A stretch of DNA of 53,793 nucleotides. Origin: Thamnocephalis sphaerospora. Lineage: Eukaryota; Zoopagomycota; Zoopagomycetes; Zoopagales; Sigmoideomycetaceae. Location of the stretch: assembly GCA_003614735.1 (NCBI GenBank), contig KZ992458.1:1-53793 (forward strand), in the 5' to 3' direction. The position numbers were made by a program, and so were the translations under genes. A model generated the notes under the pieces. The model saw nothing but the letters and a program-made list of their open reading frames with translations. It was not told where the DNA came from and ran no database searches. This document shows, piece after piece, positions 22,629 through 34,680 of the stretch (its first letter is position 1; every line of letters begins with the position of its first letter).

Positions 22629-23480
22629 CGTCTCGGTAGTACCGTCGGTTGCAACAACAGCCGTAGGCTAATTAAGATAAAAAAAGAAATAGATAGACTC
22701 GTGCACCGTTACCGGTGGATGGATGGACGGATGGGCGGGCGTAATGCGCTTGGATGCCGTGGGTCGGTGGCAAGCAAGCACGCAAGACTAGCGTGTATAG
22801 GGATGCGTGAACCAACGTTAGTATGCGGTTGTCTTTGTAGCGATGCGTGGTGGTCTGCAGAAGCAGCAGCACGACGCAAAAGTATATGTCGTGAGCAAGT
22901 GCGTAGAATGAAAAAGTCGTCGAGGCCGATGATGTCGGCGACGCAGCGAAAGCGAAAAACGCGGGGAAGAAGGGGCGAAGAGTCAGTGGAGACATACGGT
23001 CAAATGCCGCCTTTATGGCGGGTTTCATGAATTGAATACTCCGCATGCTCCTTGCTCGCAAACGGAAGTGGAGCGCGTGTTACACTGGCCCAGGCAGAAA
23101 AGGCGATGGGTGAATGGAACGCAAACAGGTGCACGTGTTGGGTCGACAAGAGCAGAATGCATCAGATGGCCGTGTTAAAGCAGGCACCAAAAAGGGCAAA
23201 TCTCATAAGCATGCGCGCAGCAGCACGGACTAATGCACATCGTGCCAGCCGGCCCCTATATCAAACGACCTTGCACTCATGCTGTGTAGACGAGGGCAGG
23301 GCATTCAATTTACGCAGAGGCAAAACAGCATTTGGCACACGTGGTGCACCACGAACGGGCCTACATGGGAAGGTTCTACATGCAGCGTCAGGCAAGTCAG
23401 CGGAAATGGCGTGCCGATGCATCTTTCCGTTACCGGCACACCCGGTAGGCTGTGCACCAGGCGCAAGATGCAGCGGAGAA

Positions 23481-23500
23481 GGGAGAGAGAGGGAGAGAGG
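23481..23500. repeat. GA-rich microsatellite
   Basis: An interrupted (GA)n/GGGA tract on + (CT on the sense strand of the minus gene). Confidence 0.75.
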
Positions 23501-23612
23501 CCACCATGTGATGTTGCCAGCTGACTGTCTGCGCTAGCTAGGCCTTGGGCCAGAGCAGACGCGTAGATTGTCGACGTGAGGGGTAACGGAACACGTGCTG
23601 CATATAACAAGT

Positions 23613-23636
23613 AGATGATGATAATGATGATGATGG
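23613..23636. repeat. (GAT)n microsatellite
   Basis: About seven GAT units with one AAT interruption. Confidence 0.85.
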
Positions 23637-24175
23637 CTCAGCTTGGGCGCAAAAAAGCTGTGTCACTAAACTAGATGCGCTAGCGCATTATGACCGATGT
23701 AGCGCAGCGGTAGGTAAGGCCGGCGTTTGCACCACCCGCATGCTTTTTACAAAGCAGGGTTTTCACGCGCCGCCACGGTAACAATCACCAGCAGACTGCC
23801 AACGGCCACCATAACTGGCGATGTCCGACGTTGGCTAATGTTTGGTATGATAAATTACAAAGGACGGCAAAACAAGTAGACCGGCAAAGGGCAGCGGAGC
23901 ACATGCAGACGCATTACGGAAAACGTAGAATACGGATGGCGTGACCGCAAAGCGGTGTTTGATAGCCGACATGAAGAGCTTTTTAGGAGGAGATATGCAG
24001 CTGCGCCAATATTTTGCGCACAGATAGCATGGCGTGGCATCAGGCAACCGATAGCCAAGAATATGGGTCGCACCAAGCCCACAGAAACGCCGCGAGTCGC
24101 TTCGCAAGTACTAAGCTGGCAAGCCAAAAGCACGCATAACCTACCCGAGTGTGGCCAGGTTGGATAGACTGCCGA

Positions 24176-24193
24176 CAGAGAGAGAGAGAGAGT
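24176..24193. repeat. (GA)n microsatellite
   Basis: About nine GA units on the + strand. Confidence 0.85.
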
Positions 24194-25595
24194 AGCGCTC
24201 ACGCAAAAAGGGTAAGCAGGCAAACGCGACGTACCGGCAGCGTAAACGGTAAAGTGAAGATTAAAGTGTGGAATACGCGTCACAGGCACAGTAGGGCGCT
24301 AGCGGTAGCTGACAAGAAGCTAGGATAGACGTAACAGGGAAGAAGAGCGAGGGATTGAAAGAGTGGTAGCAAGGAAAGGCGGCCGGATATCCTAGACACA
24401 GGTGTGCCAAAGAGGTAGCGACACCGGCGTAACACTCGAGTCGGGGCTGAAGAAGACATGGCAGCTATTAGCGCAGTTCTTGGTGCCCCACATGCCGTCA
24501 TTGGCGTGGATATAGGGTATCCTGTGATGAACTGTGCGGGAAGAAACGGAAGCGTAGCGAGAAAAGAAATCGCAGACGATGAATATGGCGGGGGATCTCG
24601 GCAACCGTCCGGCGCATCTGCAGACACGCCATTGCACTGTCGTTGACGAATGGACAGCGTGCGCAAAGCAGGTGCGCCATTTTGTGGTGTGTGCAAGGCT
24701 GTGCTTTTAGGCGACAAGCACTGCGTGCGCAGAACCGGTTATGAAGCGAACACACAACCATCGCGATGTGGGACACTACTGGGAGTTTGCAGCGAGCGAG
24801 CGAGAGACGCGTAACGCACGCATCGGACAAACGTGTGATGCACGCCACAGCGACAACGACCCAGAGGTCGCAGGTGGCTGCTCGACCATGGGGTTGCTAG
24901 CACATGGGACGAGGTATCGCATGAGATAAGCTGCCTCGTTTCAATCATGAGCAGCGAGTAACACGCTGTATACTGAGGAAAACCATATACACGCGTGGCA
25001 ACGGAGCACGTAGGAAGCAGGCTGATGGCAGAGCCTATGAGCTTGAGGTGTGCGGCGAAAACGATGCCGAAATGGCAGTGCTGAGTCTGCGCAATAATAG
25101 GCAAATAGGCCGTAGAGAGAGCGTGCGGCTGCTTTGACTTGCTAGTTCACATGCAAGCAGAATCATAAGCTTTACACTCCTCTACAGATGGCAGCTGCAT
25201 TTTGAGCATGCGTTGGCACACGGTAGAGCGATGCAAACGGGACTGCTGGTTCATCTATGGTAATGCAGCATGCTGATGCCGGTAGTCATCACGCCAGCTG
25301 GATCTGCACCTAGGTAAATGAGAATTGAGTAGTTGTATTTGAAACGCCAAACATGTCCTGGTGTAGTTGGCGGAGTCGAAGATATTATGCCGTAGACGTG
25401 CGCTGATACGCCGCTGCATCTGATTCATGGTGCTGGAAAGACTGTCCTTGAATCCATGCTTCGTCAGCTCGTCGTTTATGCATCCACGAGGCAGTGACTT
25501 GGCTGGCGTCAAGTAGTGCACCCAAACTTTATTCACTGCGCAAGCAGCAGCTTTCCTAAACTCTTCTCTGCACACAAACACAAGTAGCCATTGCC

Positions 25596-28082
25596 ATGTC
25601 GTCGCCAGTGCAAGATGCTTGTCAGTTCACGCACCGGCTGCCACCCGTGCTAGCATATGCTAACTGCATTTCACAGCATCTCATGCGCTCAAGCATTTCA
25701 TGAACGATCGCAATCAGGCAAGGGCCAGCGTGTGGAGCGTGGGCCTGCCCAGTACTGACACCGACTGTACTCCAACAGCTGGTCGCCGAGGCACTCTATG
25801 GATTTGCTCAGAGTCATGCCAGCGTGCAGCTCGTCCAGCAGCACAAAAGTACGTGTCTGGGTGGATGTGTGGATATGTGGCGCTGCGAGCATGGACTCAC
25901 TGCAGCGTGTATTGCGCTAGTTATCATCCGGCGAGACATTGATGTCGTGCGCCAGTCACAAGTCACCATCATCTCCGGAGGTAGGCGTACTTGCCTTTGC
26001 TTCGTTTCCAGTCAGTGACCCACGGAGATGCTGTTTTGGGCAGGTGGTGCTGGACATGAGCCGTCGCACATCGGATATGTCGGCGATGGCCTGTTGAGCG
26101 CAGCCGTGAGCGGCGATGTGTTTGCCTCGCCTTCACCGCGCCAGATCTTGGACGCACTGCGTCGCTGTCAATCACCGCACGGGACGCTTCTAGTGGTGAA
26201 GAACTACACCGGTGATGTGCTCAACTTTGGTATGGCTCGTGAGCGAGCGGCAACAGAGGGTATTCGCACCGCCATGGTGGTGGTGGGCGATGACGTTGCC
26301 GTTGGGAGGGAGAAGGGCGGCCTGGTGGGCCGGCGTGGTCTAGCCGGTACCGTGCTGGTGCACAAAGCAGCAGGCGCTGCAGCAGCGCGTGGGTAAGCGA
26401 CGTCTGTTTTGCACGCGGCTGCCCATGCGTAGCTCATGCATCTGTCTGACCAGCGAGCCGCTTGAGCGAGTGCTGGAGATAGCCAAGATGGTAAGCGACA
26501 ACCTGGCCACTATCGGTGTAGCACTGTCACCCTGCTATGTGCCAGGCGCCAGCGGAGAGCATGTCCGCCGGCTGAGAAGCGATGAAATGGAACTGGGCAT
26601 GGGTAGGCAGCCGCTATCATGGCGGTCCACGACATGCCACGGCTAATTTAGCTAGGTATCCATGGCGAGCCCGGCTACAAGACGATGGCGCTGCCTCCAT
26701 CACGCGAACTAGCACGTGAGATGCTTGGAATGGCCATTGCCACTGCCGACACCGATCCAGACCGTGATTTCGTCGACTGGGCACAGCACGATACTAACAA
26801 TGTGGTGCTGCTGGTCAACAATCTCGGTGGCACTTCGACACTAGAGTTGGCCGCTTTCACTGCCGATATCATGCATGTGGCAGGTAGGTAGCACCGTGCA
26901 CACCGTACAGCCTGAGCCGTAACTAAACGAGCTACACGTTGGATACAGAGCAAGATTGCCAGCTTAGGGTGAAGCGCGTTTACAGCGGTGCCTTTATGAC
27001 GGCTCTCAACACCAAAGGTGCATCGTTAACGCTGCTGCGCCTCCCCGGCGCTGAGTTGGATGAGTGCATTCTGGGTTTGCTGGATGCGCCGGCAACAGCT
27101 CCGAGCTGGCCAGCATGCAGTGCACGGCCGTCCAGCCAGGCTCTCTGTGCCAACAGTACCAGAGGCGGCAGCTCAGGCAAAGCCACTCGGTCGTCTACCG
27201 GTCGTGGTAAGGCTAAGACGGTAAAATGCAGCACATTTGTTACTCACGTCGTCGTGTCATGCCATTTAGGCGCCAGCTTGGAAGAGAATTCCGCCATGGC
27301 GCGCACGATTAGGCATGCGTGCTCGGCCGTTATTGAGGCTGAGCCGGAACTTACTCGGCTTGATACCGTGGCGGGCGATGGCGACTGCGGGCTGACGCTA
27401 AAGCGTACAGCTACAGGTGTGATTGCAGCCATGCAGTTACAGGTTTTATGTGCATTAGCTAACGCTTACGGCCAGCTGTTCTGGAAGCACTGGACGCTGG
27501 CCAACTGCCACTAGATCCGGCGGCTAGCACCATGTTGGCGCTGAGCAACGTGCTTGAGGACTCGATGGGCGGCACCAGCGGCGCTCTGTACTGGTGCGTA
27601 CTGCAGCATGCGTCAACGCTGGCTCCATGGCTGCTAACGCTCGCATCACCTTGCTACCTTCCCAGCATCTTCTTTAATGCGCTTGCAGAACGCATCTCCC
27701 AATCTACCGAGACCGGCATCAAGATGTGGCGCGCAGGACTCTTGGTAAGTCAGTTTGCTGACATGGTGGCCCGTCGCTGATGGCTCACGTGAGCTTTTGT
27801 TATCAGGCTGCGCTTCATCAGCTGCAAGAGTATACGCCGGCACGACCCGGAGACCGCACGCTTATGGATGCGCTCGTTCCTTTTGTGAGCACGCTGGCCA
27901 AAGACGATGGCACGCTCAAGGATGCCGTTGCAGCCGCACACCAGGGCGCTGCCGCTACTGCTGATATGCAGCCTCGGCTTGGCCGCGCTATCTACGTAGG
28001 CAGCGTCGACCAGGCCCATGTGCCTGACGCCGGTGCTCAGGGACTAGTGCACATTTTCGAGGGCATTCTTGCGGAGGAATAG
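25596..28082 (+). CDS. DAK1: Dihydroxyacetone kinase (two-domain, ATP-dependent)
   Basis: The enzyme phosphorylates dihydroxyacetone with ATP, in glycerol and methylglyoxal-precursor metabolism in the cytosol. Twelve exons encode 603 residues: 25596-25620, 25677-25729, 25779-25848, 25921-25980, 26044-26392, 26454-26602, 26656-26883, 26949-27206, 27270-27416, 27476-27593, 27666-27744 and 27807-28082. Yeast Dak1 is slightly shorter, at roughly 580 residues. The DhaK domain shows [60 protein letters not shown] and GMGIHGEPG; the His in the last (about residue 238) is the substrate-binding His of the family, and intron 6 falls just before it. The DhaL domain has [10 protein letters not shown] (metal and nucleotide binding), [12 protein letters not shown] and LGRAIYVG. 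The eighth intron (27207-27269) is 63 bp without an in-frame stop. The next gene starts 210 bp downstream on the same strand. Confidence 0.95.
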
Positions 28083-28292
28083 CTGGCTTCGATGCCGGGT
28101 TGGCCGGCGTATTCAGTGTGAATAACATTGCGCTTATCGCTGGTTGTACGGCCGTGAGTTGGCTGTAGATGACAAATCGAGATCCGTCGTCGTGCTTATG
28201 CTGGCCCACTGGCACATTTAATGCCGACGCATTTCTTTCTGCGCACGGTTCCCCTCCTGTTCCCGCCTGTTCTGCAGCTTCTTGTCGTCGCT

Positions 28293-29489
28293 ATGGCCAC
28301 TCTCTGTTTGACTACCACAGCAAAAGACGCCCGCACGCTCATTGTACAGTCGGGCAACCTGATGCACACCAATGTGACAGGTCTGCTCAACAGTGCGCTG
28401 AAGCGGTCGCAGGAAGAGGTGTATAGTGCTGCGTGTGTCTGGATCATATATGCATAACGCTAAACATCTCTTCTTACTTTAGGTGCTGAATGCCGTCAGC
28501 GACACATTTGCCGCTGCTACAGCTTCAAGCGCTTCAGCAGAAACGGTGGTGCTGGACGACCAGACGGGCACCCTCACGATACGCCATCCAGGCGGTGTGG
28601 AAGCAGCGGCCAGCCACGCCAAAGCAGACGACCTGGACGATTTGGAAGTCACTGGTGCGTGTGAGACTGTGCTCGATAGACGAGTCTGACGAGTCTGACG
28701 CGTGTTTGCGGTCGCATACTAGCCAAGCTGTTTCTTTGGCCGCTGCCGGATGGTGCGGATGTAACCACCGTGGCTACGCAGCAGGTGGATGAGGCGCTGA
28801 GGCAGCTCCGCGAACGGGTTGGCCCAGCACGCATTGACAACTTTACCGTGGCGTTTGCTGGCTTTAAGCTGGACGATGACGAGCAGGATGACGACGACGA
28901 CGACGTGGATAGCGTGCTCCAACCGGAACAGAGCACGGCTGCGACCAAAGCATGGCCTGACATGGAGTATCTTGTAGCAGTATGGCGGGTAAGTTGACAG
29001 ATATCAGGCAGTGATACGGCGAATCCAATGCTGAAAAGTACACGGAACAGGTGCTGGAGCAGCGCCATGCGGCTGGTGAGCTGCAGTCGCTGGGTGTCTG
29101 CGAATTTACCAAAGAGCGACTAGCGACCTTTTTGACGCAGATCAAGGTAACTGAACATGCTAAATGAGCATATACAACCCATCTAACGATGCAACTGGAC
29201 GTAGGTGGCGCCAGCCACCAACCAGGTCAATTTGGCCGACTGCTGCATCATGCCGCGCACACTGATCGACTATTGTCGCAAGAATGATATCAAGCTGGTC
29301 ACGCACAGCGATGCCTGCCAGCCGCTGGCTCCTGAGCCATTGACGCAGCTCTGGCGTGGTCAGACCACCAAGGATGGCAACGCTGCTGCACGCTGGGTGG
29401 TCAAGTTTTCGGTGATGCTAGAATCGCGCGGCATCCTGCACGACAAGGGCTACATTCTGCGCGCCGACGTGGACGCTGGTTGTGCTTAG
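28293..29489 (+). CDS. Glutamate-cysteine ligase modifier (regulatory) subunit
   Basis: The light chain of glutamate-cysteine ligase increases catalytic-subunit activity in the first step of glutathione synthesis. It has an aldo-keto-reductase-like fold. Five exons encode about 314 residues: 28293-28418, 28483-28654, 28723-28988, 29051-29146 and 29205-29489. Diagnostic pieces are LFLWPLPDG, RIDNFTVAFAG, QSLGVCEFTKERL, ATNQVNLADCC and LIDYCRKNDIKLVTHSDA, all matching the GCLM / fission yeast gcs2 family. An acidic loop of about nine Asp follows KLDDDEQ and looks like an insertion. Budding yeast lacks this subunit. The start is the ATG at 28293; an upstream ATG at 28221 gives a hydrophobic, family-unlike extension and was not used. 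The third intron is unremarkable (62 bp); the second contains a repeated GAGTCTGAC. Confidence 0.88.
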
Positions 29490-29804
29490 GAAGCGACATA
29501 ATAGCTCGCGGCAAAAGAAAAGGCCATTTACGCTGGCACTGTCCCTTGGACGTGCTGCCCAAGCGTATCAATGTTGCTCATCCTCCATGGCATGCGCCAT
29601 GGTCTGTTATTGTGCACACAAAATGCGTAGAATAGCTGTCCAGTTTCTTTTTAGTAGCAATACGTGTGGGAGGTATATGAGAAGCAGGAGAGAAGCAAGG
29701 AGGCGTATGCAGCAACGCCCGCCACCCGCCGCAGCACACACTGAGCGTGCAGGCTTGCTTTCCATCCCGACTACCCGCCGCCTCGGGTCGACGGTCGCTG
29801 CACC
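29490..29804. other. Convergent spacer
   Basis: This 315-base spacer lies between the stop codons of two converging genes. It presumably holds both 3' UTRs. No other feature is seen. Confidence 0.6.
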
Positions 29805-31078
29805 CTAGGCCTCGTCGCCGGAAGATGCTTCGTCGCCCGAAACTTCGGCGTTCTCGCGCTCCACACGCGCCATGAGCTCGGCCAGCTCCAGATCGTCGCT
29901 CTCGCTGACGGCCTTGGGCTTCATCTTGACGTTCAGCGCGCCGCTGGAAGCCGTGATGCTGGCCTCCACCTTGGCGATGGCCTGCTCCAGCAGCTCAATA
30001 CCGGCCTTCTTGTCCAGCGAGGTGGTGAGCATGACGTAGAGCGGCGGTGCAACCAGCTTGACCTTGATCTCGCACTCCTCGGTGGAGCACGTTTCGGCCT
30101 CCTTGAGCGCACGCTTCACCGCATCGATGCCCTCGTAGCTGAAGCAGGTCACCTCAATGTCTATCCCACGCGGCGGAAAAGAAACAACAAGAGTGAGCAT
30201 AATTAAATCGCACGCTGCGCTGGCAGCAAAGGATACTTGGCGTAGCAAAGGCACTTTTACACCGCCAGCACACGCCAAGCTGCCTTTTGGCGCCGACACC
30301 TACCAGCACGAATCCTGACCGGCTGCGGAGTCAACCGACGGCGGATGCTGGCGAGCAGCTCGGAACGCACAATGTCGCTCATCTCCAAACCCTCCAGAAC
30401 GCTGTCAGCATCGCTGTAACAAGACCCGCCGAGCATCGGTTAGCTCGCACTCTTGTCAAGCAGCATCTCTGCGGCTTTTGCAAACAAGCGCTCGTCTTAC
30501 CTGATGGCCATCTTGAATGCGTCGTAGGCGTGGCCGTACTTGCGGTACAGCGGCCAGGCAATGGCCTTGTACAGATCCTCCAACACCAGATCCTGCTTCT
30601 CTGCAATGTAGCGCAGGATGCTATGCACCGCCTTGGACTTGTTGTACTTTTCCTCGCACTTGATGATGTCCTCTGGCGTGACACGGCGCTTGGACAGATC
30701 AATGTAGCCTGGCGAGCAACGCACGCTGTGAGTTTTCCGTCCGTGCGCCCGCTACAGCGCACCATGGCCACGCCAGCTTGCTCTGTCCACACGCTGTCTG
30801 CGCTGTACCGCCAGCAGCCGGCAAAACGTACCCTTCTCCTTGTCCACACGCAGCACCACCGCCACCTCGTTGCGGCCGATACGAATCAGCTTCTGGATAC
30901 TGCGGATACGACGGCGCGACAGCTCCGAAAGCAAAATCATGCCATCGATGTTGTCGTACTCGAGCAGATGGACGTTGGCGCCCATTTCCGCAATGTCGCG
31001 CACATTGACCATGACCACATCCTCCACCTCGGGGAAGCGGTTCTCGTAGAACCGGCAGCGGAAATTCGGGTTCGACAT
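29805..31078 (-). CDS. SUI2: Translation initiation factor eIF2 alpha subunit
   Basis: The product is part of the eIF2 ternary complex that delivers initiator tRNA to the 40S subunit. Four exons on the minus strand encode 306 residues: 31078-30832, 30708-30501, 30413-30304 and 30160-29805. The S1 domain is clear ([19 protein letters not shown]). The regulatory loop [12 protein letters not shown] is intact, with the phosphorylated Ser (Ser54 counting Met, equivalent to Ser51 in the usual numbering), so control by Gcn2-type kinases is expected. The helical domain has [19 protein letters not shown]. The C-terminal domain has [20 protein letters not shown] and ends in an acidic tail. The introns (123, 87 and 143 bp) are longer than the window's average. 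The start is fixed by the family N-terminus [17 protein letters not shown]. Confidence 0.96.
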
Positions 31079-32030
31079 GGCAGACGGGCGTGCTGGCAGT
31101 AGGCAGACAGCGGGGAGATCGAGGGCAGATGGCGGATCCAGACAAACGAGCAATCTGTCAACAGTGCCGTTGTCTACAGTGGCGCTGTGCAGTTGGTGCG
31201 GCGACTTTTTCTCTCTGAAAACTACCAGCCGCCCCACTAGTTTCAGCCAATACGCCGTACGCAGTGCGTAATCATGCTCATGACACCCATTCGCCAAGTC
31301 AGCTCTATGCCGACATCAACGCATGATACCACGGTAATGACAGGACATTATAATAGCTGAAAGCATACGCGAATAAGCCGAGGGTACACGCAGACAAAGA
31401 CGGAAGCAACAGCATCATGTCGACGTGTAGACGGGCAAAGAAAGAGACAAGGACCGCAACGGCAGAGAGCGACAGGGCAATGTGAGATTCAACAGACAGC
31501 AGCACAGCACGGTACAGCACAGCACAGCCGGATGCCAAACACATAAAAATATATAGAGGCCATGGGGCAGTGTGTCTACCCGCCATCGCTGTTGCAGTTG
31601 CGGCTGCCGCCATGCAACGGCCGATACGGTGTACATCCCGACAAAATTAACGTCCGTACCAGCACCACAGTGTCTCACCACAGGCCTTGCTGTCGCCGCT
31701 GCCACCGCTGCTGCCACCGCCACCGCCATCGTTCGTCGTCGTCCTTTGGCACCGACATCCTCGCACAGTATCCTCTGCGCTGTGTCTGCGCTGCTCCAAA
31801 AGCAATGACAGTACAGCCGCTGTCGCCAGGTGGATTGCACCAGCAGAAACACGGCACTGACGACCAAGTGACAGAAAGCGGAGCGAGGCGTGTGTGCGAC
31901 AAAGGGGGATGAAGAAGGGGTGGGACAGACAGGAGAGGGCGTGGTGATGGCGACAAAGGGGTGCTAGCGAAAGTGGGAGGGAGAGAGAAATGGAGAGAGA
32001 GAGAGAGAGAGGGGTGAGCAGAGAGCGGTT
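31079..32030. other. Spacer upstream of SUI2
   Basis: It lies between the eIF2-alpha start and the stop of the G-alpha gene, both on the minus strand. No gene is recognised. On the minus strand it is pyrimidine-rich near 31920-32010, and an A/T-rich TATA-like patch (AAAAATATATAG on +) lies at about 31545-31557. Confidence 0.55.
31981..32013. repeat. (GA)n microsatellite
   Basis: An interrupted GA tract, CT-rich on the sense strand of the minus-strand genes, lies just downstream of the G-alpha stop codon. Confidence 0.85.
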
Positions 32031-33311
32031 TTACAGCAGGCCACACTGGCGCAGGTTGGTCTGGATGATGATATCGTTGACGGCCGCCATTACAAACTTG
32101 CTCTGGTTGGTGTCGGTGGCGCAGGTAAAGTGCGTGTAGATCTGCTTCGAGTCAGACTGATTGAGTGCAACAAAGCGGTTGAGGATGTAGTCGCACGCGG
32201 CGTCGTAGTTGTCGCCACCGTCGTAATCCGGGAAGTAGTGCCGCATGGGTGAGACAGGCAGCTTGGAGCGGAACAGATCAATCTTGTTGAGGAAGAGAAT
32301 GATGCTCGTCTGCACAAACCAGCGCGAGTTGCAGATCGAGTCAAACAGCGTGAGCGCCTCCTGCATACGGTTGACCGTCTCGTCCTCGACCAGCACTTGA
32401 TCGTATTCGCTGATGGCCACCAGGAAGACGATGGCTGTGACGTTCTCGAAGCAGTGGATCCACTTCTTACGCTCCGACCGCTGGCCACCCACGTCCAGCA
32501 TGCGGTAGGTGAGCTCGCCAATGTGGAAGACCGTCTCGGTGATACCGGTCGTCTTGACGCGCGAACGCAGCACATCCTGGTCGGACGGCAGGTAGTCGGG
32601 CTGTGCAATCCGGTCGATCGAGTCAAAGTAGCTGTCGGTGCGCGCATTGAATTAGTGTGACGTTGACGGCGTACGGTCAAGGCATGTGTGGGTGCGGGTG
32701 GGTTTGCGTGCGCGCGTGTATATGTGTGCGTGTGCGTATGTGCGCGTATGGGTATGTTCGCTGGGCACTTACAACTTGGCCGAGTCGTTCAGCTGATATT
32801 CGCGCGACCGATGGAAGCACTCCTGCACACCACGATCCAGCCACAGCGAGCGAATGGCCACGGCCACCTCGTTGGGGAGCATGTCAGCCTCGATCTGCGA
32901 CGGCAGATCAAGGATGACAGCGCTGTGGATCTTGTTGTTGGGGTTGGAGAGTGCAATGCCCATGTTGTGCATCGCCTCCAGAATGACGCGCATCGACTGC
33001 ACGGTGTTGGAGAAGATGATCTCCTTGAACGACTCACGCTCCTCCAGGCTGTAGCCGCCATCGTGAATCAGCTTCATCTGCTTGAGAATCGTCGACTTTC
33101 CGGATTCACCGGCGCCTGCATGGTAATGTGCCGTGCGCATTAGCCAGAGCGAGAATAATAGGAACAGACGCGCCGACACCATCTGCTACATACCGAGCAG
33201 CAGCATCTTGACCTCATTGCGCTGCTGAATCTTGTCGCGGCGGATCTGGTTGTCGATCTCCTCGTTGCGCCGCTTCGACTCTAGCTCTTCCTTGGACACG
33301 CAGCAACCCAT
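32031..33311 (-). CDS. Heterotrimeric G protein alpha subunit (G-alpha-i-like)
   Basis: A membrane-associated GTPase that couples 7-TM receptors to effectors. Three exons on the minus strand (33311-33194, 33115-32773, 32631-32031) encode 353 residues, the usual length. It starts MGCCVSKEE, where Gly2 for myristoylation and Cys3/Cys4 for palmitoylation are present. The GTPase motifs are complete: [16 protein letters not shown] (catalytic Arg), [12 protein letters not shown] (catalytic Gln), NKID and TCATDT. The C-terminus is CGLL, with Cys at position -4 as in Gi-type subunits, the residue that pertussis toxin modifies in animal Gi. Introns 1 (phase 1, inside the LLLG/AGESGK junction) and 2 (phase 2, after NDSAK) are at the same positions as in the second G-alpha gene at 42025. 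Introns are 78 and 141 bp. Confidence 0.96.
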
Positions 33312-34629
33312 GGTGATTTAAGTGGCAGACGTTGGCGTGTGCTGGGAAAACGGGGCGGATGACAGTGCGTGTGTATAATCGAGTACCTGGTGGCAGCGAG
33401 TGAACGACGCGTTGTAGACAGGGTTAGGCGTGGAATATGGGCAGATCAGCGTGTACGAAAGAAAGGTGCCAGCGGCAAGTATCATGCCGAATTGCATTGA
33501 TGTGCGCACTGCTGCTGGACAGTACGGAGAAGGATACCGTGTCTGCAATACGAGACGAAGCAAAGGGCAACCCGGATTGGAAGCATGACATTGGCATGAA
33601 GCACGACCGCGCCGCTCGTGTCAAACCCGGGCGCGACAATAAAACGGGCGGCGGCAGCAACAGGCCGCGGCCAAAAAGCGAAACTGCCAAAATGGCATGG
33701 ATCTCACGGCACGCGGTGCAGCATTCACCCGCCCCTCTGGTCATAAGGGCAGCGTAGATAATGCAACACAAGAACAGGCACGACACAGGCGAGCAGGCCG
33801 GATCAGCCTAGCCTGGCTGCCACCTGCGGGGAGGGGCGGTGGCCTGGCAATAGCAGCAGCACGACCGTCGACCTGATCACGGAAAGGGGCAAGCAGGCGA
33901 CGAGCCGCAGCGCATATATACCCTCCTCCGCCACTCCTCCGCCAGCTGCGGCGTTTCTCCTCTTTGCCGCCAGCCGCACCACGCGTCGACCACCAAACTG
34001 TTGCTAGGCGAACAGGCGCAGCGCGACTTGTGTGACTGCATCGCTGGCAGTGACACGGCAGCAGGCAGCGTGTCAGGCGGCAGAGAGGGCAGAGGCATCG
34101 ACGCCTTACGGATGTTCGGGTGACCTTGGCACGTTAAAGTGCGCAACACGCCGCGTACTAGGTCCGGAAGGCGGGAAACGACAAGCGGAGCAGGCAGCAG
34201 CGATGTATGCGGCGCATGCAGCAGCCACGCAGTGCTGGACACATCACGTACCTTGGCGTCAGACGAGGCAACACGAGCGCAGCACAGATGGGCGAGGCGC
34301 TGTGTGTCGTTGGATGAGTGAGGGAAAGGGGAAGAGCGAGAAGGCACTAGACGGTGGGGAGCGATAGTAGTAGTAATAGGCACCCGGCACCGGATGAACG
34401 CGCAGAATAGTAAGCGTGCAGAGGAATGACGACGGGCGTGAGGCAGCAGAGATTAAGCACGCTGAATGGGCTACGACGACGTGGCGCTGGCGATGACGAT
34501 GTAGCGCAGCGTAGAAGCAAAAGGCCGTGCGGTTTGAAGAGCGTCGGCGGCGATGGAGGCGTAGGCCGGCGGAGGTGCAGCTTAACTAGGCCACGGGCAA
34601 GTGGGAACGGGCGGGCAGGTGAAGGCACA

Positions 34630-34680
34630 AGAGAGAGGGGGCGGGCGAGAGAGAGCGAGAGCGAGCGAGAGGGAGAAAGC
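34630..34680. repeat. GA/GCGA-rich simple sequence
   Basis: A purine-rich low-complexity tract on the + strand within the G-alpha leader region. Confidence 0.75.

Larger units (their letters stand above)
22629..25595. other. 3 kb divergent spacer
   Basis: The spacer lies between divergently transcribed genes (DUF3712 on minus, DAK on plus). No gene is recognised. The + strand is purine-rich in places (GA tracts near 23480 and 24180), so the minus strand is pyrimidine-rich, as expected for a leader of the minus-strand gene. A GAT-rich microsatellite lies at 23613-23636. Confidence 0.55.

Noticed and set aside
23690-23765. Possible tRNA (GTAGCGCAGCGGTAGG resembles an A box)
   Set aside because: No B box (GGTTCRANTCC) follows at the right distance and no cloverleaf can be drawn.
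24280-24717. Minus-strand open frame of 145 residues in the DUF3712-DAK spacer
   Set aside because: Its Ser/Leu/Pro composition is what pyrimidine-rich non-coding DNA yields; no motif and no supporting splice sites.
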